From contig CBFHWN010000068.1 of assembly GCA_965659595.1 (NCBI GenBank), positions 1 to 10,870 of the forward strand: a DNA stretch of 10,870 nucleotides. Reading direction: 5' to 3'. The stretch comes from Casp-actino8 sp965659595. Lineage in GTDB: Bacteria > Actinomycetota > Acidimicrobiia > Acidimicrobiales > Ilumatobacteraceae. The notes beneath the pieces were generated by a model. That model made no database searches. It saw only the letters and a list, made by a program, of their open reading frames with translations, and was not told the origin of the DNA. A program made the position numbers and the translations under genes. Positions within the stretch are counted from its first letter, which is position 1. Each line of letters starts with the position of its first letter. Shown in pieces: positions 6,603 through 10,870 of this stretch.

Positions 6603-6826
6603 GTCTTGTTCGATTCCGGGCGCAGATCGACCCGAAGAACGAGGACGCCATCCTCGATGGAAGCCGAGGCATCACCGATGATCGCGAAGTCCTGGAAGTC
6701 GGTCTGCGCCTGTTCGATGAAGTGTTTGCGTTCGTCCCCGGCCACCGGGGGCAGGGGACGCTTCTTCACAGCGGCGGCCCGTTCACGGAACCGCTGCAAC
6801 ATCGCATCGAGATCGAGTTCGGCCAT
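6599..6826 (-). CDS. 75-residue conserved-looking protein of unknown function
   Basis: A small soluble protein. A charged helical N-terminus (LDLDAMLQRFRERAAAVKKRPLPPV) is followed by ERKHFIEQAQTDFQDFAIIGDA and then a beta-strand-like stretch, ASIEDGVLVLRVDLRP. I do not know a named domain for it, although the FIEQA-x-x-D-x-x-DFAI-GDA pattern looks conserved rather than random. There are no cysteines, signal peptide or membrane span. The ATG at 6826 has GGAGG one base upstream, too close for normal use. TAGGCT lies 6 bases upstream and fits a leaderless start instead. The gene follows the acidic-tail membrane gene after 24 bases and overlaps the EamA gene by GTGA, so it probably belongs to the same transcript. 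Confidence 0.72.
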   Translation of the reverse strand: MAELDLDAMLQRFRERAAAVKKRPLPPVAGDERKHFIEQAQTDFQDFAIIGDASASIEDGVLVLRVDLRPESNKT

Positions 6827-6832
6827 GCCTCC

Positions 6833-6838
6833 AGCCTA
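6833..6838 (-). promoter_or_regulatory. Putative -10 box (leaderless) before the 75-residue gene
   Basis: TAGGCT on the minus strand, 6 bases before the ATG. It could give an internal promoter for the 75-residue gene and the EamA gene. The overlapping GGAGG could instead be a poorly spaced ribosome binding site, so this call is weak. Confidence 0.28.
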
Positions 6839-6850
6839 GAAGGAGACAAC

Positions 6851-7279
6851 TCAGAGCAGCGGATCGATCGGCCGCACGGCAGGAGTCGGTTCGTGATCGA
6901 CGCCGGCGGACTCATCGTCGACGGATTCGTGATCGATGACTGGATCGTCGACGACGGGCGCGAATTCGATCACTGGTTTGTCGTCGTTCACGGGCTCGTC
7001 GTCGACCACCGGCGCAATCTCGGTGGCCGGGCTCGCCGGACGCGCCCCGTCGAGCGCCCGCCGTTTCTCGATCGGACCCAACGCTGCGAAACGTCGACCA
7101 CTCATGGCGACCAGAGGGCCGAGGGCTTCAGGATCCGGACGAGTCACCTGCCAGAACCACGTGGTCAGGCCGAGAAGCCCGACTCCGAGCACGATCAGAG
7201 CGATCGTCACGGCCAGAACCGTGTTGGAACTCCCGGCGTCCGACACCGATTCTGTGTCGATCGTCGTCCACCAGGTCAC
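6851..7279 (-). CDS. Single-span membrane protein with acidic repetitive tail
   Basis: About 142 residues, family not recognised. A short N-terminus (MTWWTTIDTESVSDAGSSN) precedes one hydrophobic helix (about 20-43, LAVTIALIVLGVGLLGLTTWFW). A basic, conserved-looking segment follows (RPDPEALGPLVAMSGRRFAALGPIEKRRAL, given here in two parts: 47-59 and 60-76). From about 87 to 131 comes an acidic low-complexity tail in which (I/F)APVVDD occurs twice and DHES/DHEP occur as variants. The start is uncertain. GTG at 7277-7279 is used, but TTG at 7295-7297 is in frame with AGGAG 3 bases before it, just after the glycosylase stop. The frame upstream of that is antisense-free but overlaps the glycosylase coding sequence. 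The 25-base gap to the glycosylase suggests one operon. Charge suggests the tail is cytosolic or extracellular depending on orientation, which is not decidable here. Confidence 0.68.
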   Translation of the reverse strand: MTWWTTIDTESVSDAGSSNTVLAVTIALIVLGVGLLGLTTWFWQVTRPDPEALGPLVAMSGRRFAALGPIEKRRALDGARPASPATEIAPVVDDEPVNDDKPVIEFAPVVDDPVIDHESVDDESAGVDHEPTPAVRPIDPLL

Positions 7280-7304
7280 CGAACCAGTCTCGCGCAACGG
7301 CTCC

Positions 7305-8081
7305 TCAGTTCTGGTGACGCGGACACCAGAAGGTGGTGCGCCCGCCGACGGTGTCCCGTGCCAACTCGACTCCGTCCTTCGGACAGACCTCCCCCAACCG
7401 TCGATGCTCCACCGACAGGTCTCCGGTATGGCTGCCTCCTCCACGATCAAGCTGATCGAGCACTTGCCTCATGACTCGATGAATCTCACCCACGTCGACA
7501 GACGTCAACGTCGCAACGGTTCGCCGAGGGTCGAGACCGACTCTCCACAAGACTTCATCGACCAGCATGTTGCCGAGGCCAGCCACAACAGATTGATCGA
7601 GGAGAACCGCCTTCACCGGACCTCTTCGACCCTGCAGGCGACCACGGAAAGTTCGACGGTCGACTGACCACACGTCGGGGCCAAGGCCGATTCCGTCGCG
7701 ACTCGGTGCCACACGAGCGAATCGACGTGGATCGGAGATCAGAAGTCGGCCACGCCCGAATTCGAGACCGAACCGCAACCAGCGGTCGTCGTCCGATGCG
7801 GCGTACACCAACTCGTCGATCGGCGAACGACCGTCGATCACGATGCGTCCGGCCATACCGAAGTGCAGGTCGATGGAAGCCAGGACACGGGACGAGGCTC
7901 CGAGGTCGAGCGTGAGCACCTTGCCATGGCGGCGGGCCGCCAGCACCCGTCGACCAACCGCCAAATCAACGACGGACGAATCGACGACGAGCGGATCCAG
8001 GTGACTGACAGCCGCAACCCGACGGCCGACCACTGCTTCGGCCGCCCGTCGAAACAACTCGACTTCGAGGATCTCGGGCAC
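7305..8081 (-). CDS. Fpg/Nei-family DNA glycosylase/AP lyase
   Basis: A 258-residue base-excision repair enzyme that removes oxidised bases and cleaves the resulting abasic site. Starting at GTG 8079-8081 gives M-P-E-I-L-E-VE, placing the catalytic Pro at position 2 and Glu at 3, as the mechanism requires. The ATG three bases upstream would bury the proline at position 3, so GTG is chosen. Lys54 (RRHGKVLTL) matches the conserved DNA-contacting beta-hairpin lysine. DQSVVAGLGNMLVDEVLWRVGLDP is the helix-two-turn-helix, quoted here as DQSVVAGLGNML and VDEVLWRVGLDP. The C-terminal zinc finger keeps the C-x2-x-x16-C-x2-x spacing, but its ligands are Cys233, Asp236, Cys253 and His256 rather than four cysteines. 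VGGRTT keeps the finger arginine. Whether it acts as Fpg (8-oxoguanine) or Nei (oxidised pyrimidines) is not decidable. It is probably first in the group with the next three minus-strand genes. Confidence 0.9.
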   Translation of the reverse strand: MPEILEVELFRRAAEAVVGRRVAAVSHLDPLVVDSSVVDLAVGRRVLAARRHGKVLTLDLGASSRVLASIDLHFGMAGRIVIDGRSPIDELVYAASDDDRWLRFGLEFGRGRLLISDPRRFARVAPSRDGIGLGPDVWSVDRRTFRGRLQGRRGPVKAVLLDQSVVAGLGNMLVDEVLWRVGLDPRRTVATLTSVDVGEIHRVMRQVLDQLDRGGGSHTGDLSVEHRRLGEVCPKDGVELARDTVGGRTTFWCPRHQN

Positions 8082-8120
8082 CATTCCATTCTTTCGTCAC
8101 CGACGTGAGAAACTTCGATC

Positions 8121-8495
8121 GTGGCCGACATCGCTCTCGCCGTTTTGGTCGGGGCCGCCTGTATCGCCATGCTCGTCGCCGCGAGCCGCATGGAACCGCA
8201 TTGGGCGAGCAAGGACGGGCGACGTTTCATCGCTCGTATGCAGTCTCTCGGCATGCATGACACTCCTGAGGGGCCATGGCGCGAGATGCGAGTCCTCGTC
8301 GACGGCAATTCGCTCATCGTCGGCTCACGGGGTTTTCGAGGTGCCCGTCTACGGGGCCACTACAGCGTCGTCGCCAAGAGCCCCGATCCGCCCCGCAAGC
8401 GCGCGATCTTCGTGATTTCGGGTCCACAGAAAGCTTTGCTTCGCCTTCCCGACACCAGCCGAGCCGTCCCCCACCTCGACGACTTGCTGACGTAA
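8121..8495 (+). CDS. Small membrane-anchored protein of unknown function
   Basis: A 124-residue protein. One N-terminal hydrophobic helix (about 3-21, ALAVLVGAACIAMLVAA) is followed by a soluble, mildly basic domain: GRRFIARMQSLGMHD, then VLVDGNSLIVGSRGFRGARLRGHYSVVAKS, then KRAIFVISGPQKALLRLPD. The domain looks like an alternating-strand fold, and the sequence reads well through to the stop, unlike the opposite strand. The start GTG at 8121 lies 39 bases from the divergent glycosylase start and has no Shine-Dalgarno sequence. GAAACT lies 6 bases upstream, a degraded -10. Its stop is 4 bases from the metX stop. I do not recognise the family. Confidence 0.68.
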   Translation: MADIALAVLVGAACIAMLVAASRMEPHWASKDGRRFIARMQSLGMHDTPEGPWREMRVLVDGNSLIVGSRGFRGARLRGHYSVVAKSPDPPRKRAIFVISGPQKALLRLPDTSRAVPHLDDLLT

Positions 8496-8499
8496 CGAA

Positions 8500-9660
8500 T
8501 CATTCGACCGAATTCAAAAATCGAGTGATCGGCGGCGCTACCTGATCCAGATCGATCAGGAACGAGTCGTGCCCGTGGGGCGAGTCGATCTCGACGTACT
8601 CTGCCCGCACACCCTGCGCCATCAGAGCATCTCGGATCTGGATCTGCTGGTACGACGGATACAGCATGTCGCTCACGATTCCGATCGACAGCGTGGGTGC
8701 AACGATTCGTCTGACCGCAGCGTCGAGCCCGCCGCGCCCACGGGCGATGTCGTGCAGATCCATTGCCCGTCCGATCAAGAGGTAGCTGTTGGCATCGAAA
8801 CGTCGGGACAGTTTGTCTCCGTGGTACTCGAGGTAGCGCTCGACTTCGAATCGTTGTTCAGCCGGTGCCTGAGATTGCGAATCGCCGCCCACGATGTCGC
8901 GTCCGAACTTCTGGTTGAACACGTTGTCGCTGCGGAAGGTCACCTGGGCCACCATGCGAGCCGTCGACAAACCCCGGTGCGGACCCTGACCGGCGGGAGC
9001 GTCGTAGTAGTCGCCGCCGCGGAAGTAAGGGTCGTGCAGGATGGCCCGCCTTCCGATCGACTCCCACGCGATCTGCTGGGCCGAAGCCTGCAGACACGAT
9101 GCGATCGGCACGATCGAGCGCACGCGGTCGGGGAAGGTCACCGCCCACTCGAGAACCTGCATGCCGCCCATCGATCCGCCGATGACCGAATGCCAACGGC
9201 GAACTCCGAGATGATCGGCCAGACGGGCCTGAGCTCGCACCATGTCGCGAATCGTCACGACCGGGAACTGTGATCCGTACACGCGGGTGCCGTCCGGATC
9301 GAGCGACGAAGGACCCGTCGATCCCTGGCATCCGCCGAGGACGTTGCTGCACACCACGAACCATCGATCGGTGTCGATGGCCGCACCCGGGCCGACGATC
9401 GACTCCCACCAGCCCGGGGTCGGATGACCCGGACCGGCCCGGCCGGCCGCATGGCTGTCGCCTGTCCAGGCGTGACACAAGAGCAAGGCATTGGAAGCGC
9501 TGTCGTTCAGCGTGCCCCACGTCTCGTAGGCGATCTCGACTCCGTCGAGAATCGCGCCGCCGTCCAAGGCCAGCTTGCGATCGAGTCGGAGAAACTGCCG
9601 TTGACCGGCCGGATCACCGGGACGCCACGCTCCAGAGACTGGATGCACTTCGCTGGACAT
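8500..9660 (-). CDS. metX: Homoserine O-acetyltransferase
   Basis: A 386-residue alpha/beta-hydrolase-fold enzyme that acetylates L-homoserine with acetyl-CoA, committing it to methionine synthesis in the cytoplasm. The family blocks are LLCHAWTGDSHAAG (60-73), FVVCSNVLGGCQGSTGPSS (101-119) and the nucleophile elbow GGSMGG with Ser163. GIVSDMLYP supplies Asp331 and SPHGHDSFL supplies His364, completing the triad. Strict distinction from homoserine O-succinyltransferase activity, known in some MetX proteins, needs assay. The ATG at 9658-9660 is preferred over the in-frame start at 9732 because GAGGAG stands 4 bases upstream and the upstream 24 codons run through the structured leader. Regulation is visible: a SAM-I/IV-type riboswitch and its own promoter lie upstream. 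The gene is convergent with the small membrane protein gene. Confidence 0.94.
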   Translation of the reverse strand: MSSEVHPVSGAWRPGDPAGQRQFLRLDRKLALDGGAILDGVEIAYETWGTLNDSASNALLLCHAWTGDSHAAGRAGPGHPTPGWWESIVGPGAAIDTDRWFVVCSNVLGGCQGSTGPSSLDPDGTRVYGSQFPVVTIRDMVRAQARLADHLGVRRWHSVIGGSMGGMQVLEWAVTFPDRVRSIVPIASCLQASAQQIAWESIGRRAILHDPYFRGGDYYDAPAGQGPHRGLSTARMVAQVTFRSDNVFNQKFGRDIVGGDSQSQAPAEQRFEVERYLEYHGDKLSRRFDANSYLLIGRAMDLHDIARGRGGLDAAVRRIVAPTLSIGIVSDMLYPSYQQIQIRDALMAQGVRAEYVEIDSPHGHDSFLIDLDQVAPPITRFLNSVE

Positions 9661-9664
9661 GGGG

Positions 9665-9702
9665 CTCCTCTCTGGACTCGAAACGCCGGGTCGCCCATCC
9701 AG
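9665..9702 (-). promoter_or_regulatory. Expression platform of the metX riboswitch: hairpin next to the ribosome binding site
   Basis: CTGGA (9698-9702) can pair with TCCAG (9672-9676), with an inner GGG/CCC hairpin, immediately before AGAGGAG (9665-9671). Alternatively the strand GCTTCCCT (9701-9708) can pair with AGAGGAGC (9664-9671) at 7 of 8 positions. No T run follows, so control would be of translation start rather than termination. Confidence 0.45.
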
Positions 9703-9820
9703 GGAAGCTTCGTTGCCGGCTACGCCGACCACATCCCCTTGGGCCGAAGCCCTCGGGAGGCACCTTGGGGCTTCCGCCCAGGTTGCCGGGTCCGATCTCT
9801 CGAACCGCTCTGGATGAGTC
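9703..9820 (-). promoter_or_regulatory. S-adenosylmethionine riboswitch, SAM-I/SAM-IV type, upstream of metX
   Basis: Reading the minus strand, P1 is formed by GACTCATC (9813-9820) with GATG and GGTC (9727-9735, one bulged T). The conserved AGAG follows (9808-9811). P2 is GGTTCGA/TCGGACC with a GAGA loop (9789-9806), a short stem without the SAM-I kink-turn. The core CCGGCAACC (9781-9789) pairs with AAGGTGCC to give P3, whose inner stem is GGGC/GCCC with a GGAA loop (9759-9787). P4 is TCCC/GGGA enclosing GGGC-TTCG-GCCC (9734-9758). A short P5-like hairpin (CGGC/GCCG, 9717-9727) and the strand GCTTCC (9703-9708), exactly complementary to GGAAGC of P3, resemble SAM-IV. The conserved core and the metX context make SAM the expected ligand, lowering metX expression when SAM is plentiful. 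Confidence 0.85.
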
Positions 9821-9826
9821 AGGTGA

Positions 9827-9832
9827 ATTCTA
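9827..9832 (-). promoter_or_regulatory. -10 box of the metX promoter
   Basis: TAGAAT on the minus strand, 5 bases past the stop codon of the isocitrate lyase-like gene. Normal spacing puts the transcription start at about 9820, the first base of riboswitch P1. No clear -35 box is seen; GAGCAA at 17-base spacing is weak. Confidence 0.55.
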
Positions 9833-9837
9833 CCGAC

Positions 9838-10716
9838 TCAGGAGAAATGTTGCTCGTCGCGAACGTGGTCGGGCAGTCCCATCAGGTCGGTGAAGGCGTC
9901 GAAGGAGTCGAGACCGTCAAGCCGGTCGCGCATGGTGCCCGACTCGGCAAGCTGGCGCGCCGCGTCGCGAATGGCCCGGCTCGCCGACAAGAGAAGCGAC
10001 AGAGGAGACACGACGAGTCGGAAGCCCATGTCGGCCAATTCGGCCAGAGTGAGGAGTGGCGTCTTTCCCTTCTCGACCATGTTGGCCACGAGCACGCAGC
10101 CGTCGAGAGCCGTCGCGATGGATTCCATCTCGGCTCGCGACTGCGGAGCTTCCACGAACACTGCGTCGACTCCGAGATCACGGGCCATTTTCCCGCGTTC
10201 GATCGCCTCGTCGAGCGACACGGCTGCGCGCGAATCGGTCCGGGCGGTCACGTGCAGGTGTTCGCGACGTTCGCACGCGGCACGCAGTTTGCTCAACCAC
10301 TCGTCTCGAGGCACCACGGCCTTGTTCTCCATGTGGCCGCACTTCTTCGGCCAGACCTGATCCTCGACGAACATCCCTGCCGCACCGGCCGCCTCCCAGA
10401 GTTCGACGGTACGGATCGTGTTCATGGCGTTGCCGTAGCCGGTGTCGGCGTCGACGACAAGATTCAGCGACGGCACCGACGTGCACACCCGACGCGCCAC
10501 CTCGGCCATCTCGCCCTGCGTGAGGTATCCGACGTCGGGTCGACCGAGAAGAGTTCCCGACACTGCGAAGCCCGAGACGAAAGCCGTCGAGAAGCCAGCC
10601 TCGGCGACTGCTCGCGCCGACAGCGAATCCCAGACTCCCGGCATGAGCACCGACTCGCCGGCCGCCAGTCGGCGGCGAAGGTCGTCGCTACGAGATCGAC
10701 CGTCGACGCGGGTCAT
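9838..10716 (-). CDS. Isocitrate lyase/PEP mutase superfamily enzyme
   Basis: A 292-residue TIM-barrel protein of the C-C bond lyase group that includes 2-methylisocitrate lyase, oxaloacetate decarboxylase and PEP mutase. LVVDADTGYGNAMN (86-99) holds the Mg-binding Asp residues. FVEDQVWPKKCGHM (116-129) carries the acidic EDQ segment and the mobile active-site loop KKCGH with Cys126, the lyase-type version of the loop. TARTDS and the FVEAP strand are also conserved. The catalytic Cys favours a lyase over a PEP mutase, but the substrate is not fixed by sequence. The ATG at 10714-10716 overlaps the stop of the acyl-CoA synthetase gene as ATGA, indicating coupled translation and perhaps a shared pathway such as propionyl- or branched-acyl-CoA breakdown. 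That pathway is inference. Confidence 0.88.
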   Translation of the reverse strand: MTRVDGRSRSDDLRRRLAAGESVLMPGVWDSLSARAVAEAGFSTAFVSGFAVSGTLLGRPDVGYLTQGEMAEVARRVCTSVPSLNLVVDADTGYGNAMNTIRTVELWEAAGAAGMFVEDQVWPKKCGHMENKAVVPRDEWLSKLRAACERREHLHVTARTDSRAAVSLDEAIERGKMARDLGVDAVFVEAPQSRAEMESIATALDGCVLVANMVEKGKTPLLTLAELADMGFRLVVSPLSLLLSASRAIRDAARQLAESGTMRDRLDGLDSFDAFTDLMGLPDHVRDEQHFS

Positions 10717-10870
10717 GTTGTGAGACCGAGTCGATCGAGAGCCACGGCTTTCAGGCGCTTGTAGTCGACCTTTCCGTTCGGCGCGCGACCGATCGATTCG
10801 ATCGTGACGAGATGTCTCGGCGCCTTGTAGGCGGCGAGCCGCGCCTTCACGTGGGCCGACAACTCGTCGA
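10713..10870 (-). CDS. Acyl-CoA synthetase (AMP-binding family), C-terminal end
   Basis: Only the last 51 residues are inside the window; the rest lies beyond base 10870. AHVKARLAAYKAPRHLVTIE, then IGRAPNGKVDYKRLK, is the C-terminal lid domain of ANL-family acyl-CoA ligases. The Lys of NGK is the catalytic lysine for the adenylation half-reaction. The enzyme would activate a carboxylic acid with ATP to the AMP ester and then to the CoA thioester. The PNGKVDYK form is common in fatty acyl-CoA ligases (FadD-like) of actinobacteria. It ends with an ATGA overlap with the isocitrate lyase-like gene. Confidence 0.85.
   Translation of the reverse strand, partial: DELSAHVKARLAAYKAPRHLVTIESIGRAPNGKVDYKRLKAVALDRLGLTT

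Noticed and set aside
5421..6839. Long plus-strand open frame of 472 codons
   Set aside because: It runs antisense through the tRNA-Gly gene and the EamA gene, is dominated by His, Arg, Glu and Gly with no domain, and the opposite strand carries a clear transporter.
9424..10764. Plus-strand open frame of 446 codons
   Set aside because: It is antisense to metX, its riboswitch and the isocitrate lyase-like gene; the translation is low-complexity and shows no family motif.

Overview
The window looks like chromosomal DNA of a high-GC actinobacterium. The gene set (wax ester synthase/DGAT, ecdysteroid-kinase-like phosphotransferase, acyl-CoA ligase, a SAM-I/IV-type riboswitch on metX), the frequent GTG starts and the apparent leaderless TANNNT promoters fit Acidimicrobiia or a related lineage. 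That placement is inference. The DNA is compact: three convergent gene pairs meet with 4 bases or fewer between or overlapping them, and several same-strand genes overlap by ATGA or GTGA. No insertion sequence, CRISPR array, integrase or prophage gene is visible, so this reads as ordinary core and lipid/amino-acid metabolism sequence rather than a mobile island.

Layout, left part (1-4289): the N-terminal half of an FAD-linked oxidase (minus, cut by the window edge); an APH/ecdysteroid-kinase-like phosphotransferase (plus); trmB, tRNA m7G46 methyltransferase (minus); a DUF6941-like protein (plus); and a WS/DGAT acyltransferase (minus).

Middle (4290-5661): a plus-strand group of a small exported protein, an Hsp20 chaperone and a 49-residue single-span membrane peptide translationally coupled to hsp20. 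It is closed by a perfect 19-bp hairpin that also serves, from the other side, as the terminator of a minus-strand tRNA-Gly(GCC). The tRNA has its own good promoter.

Right part (5706-10870): a minus-strand group of an Fpg/Nei DNA glycosylase, a membrane protein with an acidic tail, a 75-residue conserved-looking protein and an EamA transporter. Next come a lone plus-strand membrane-anchored protein, then metX (homoserine O-acetyltransferase) on the minus strand. Upstream of metX is an isocitrate lyase/PEP mutase superfamily enzyme, coupled by ATGA to the C-terminus of an acyl-CoA synthetase cut by the window edge.

The most informative non-coding element is the metX leader (9661-9826, minus). 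It folds into a SAM-I/SAM-IV-type aptamer: P1, a GAGA-capped P2, the conserved AGAG and GGCAACC/GGTGCC core, P3, a UUCG-capped P4, and a downstream strand exactly complementary to the P3 loop. A TAGAAT -10 box sits so that transcription should begin at the first base of P1. This predicts S-adenosylmethionine control of the first committed step of methionine synthesis.
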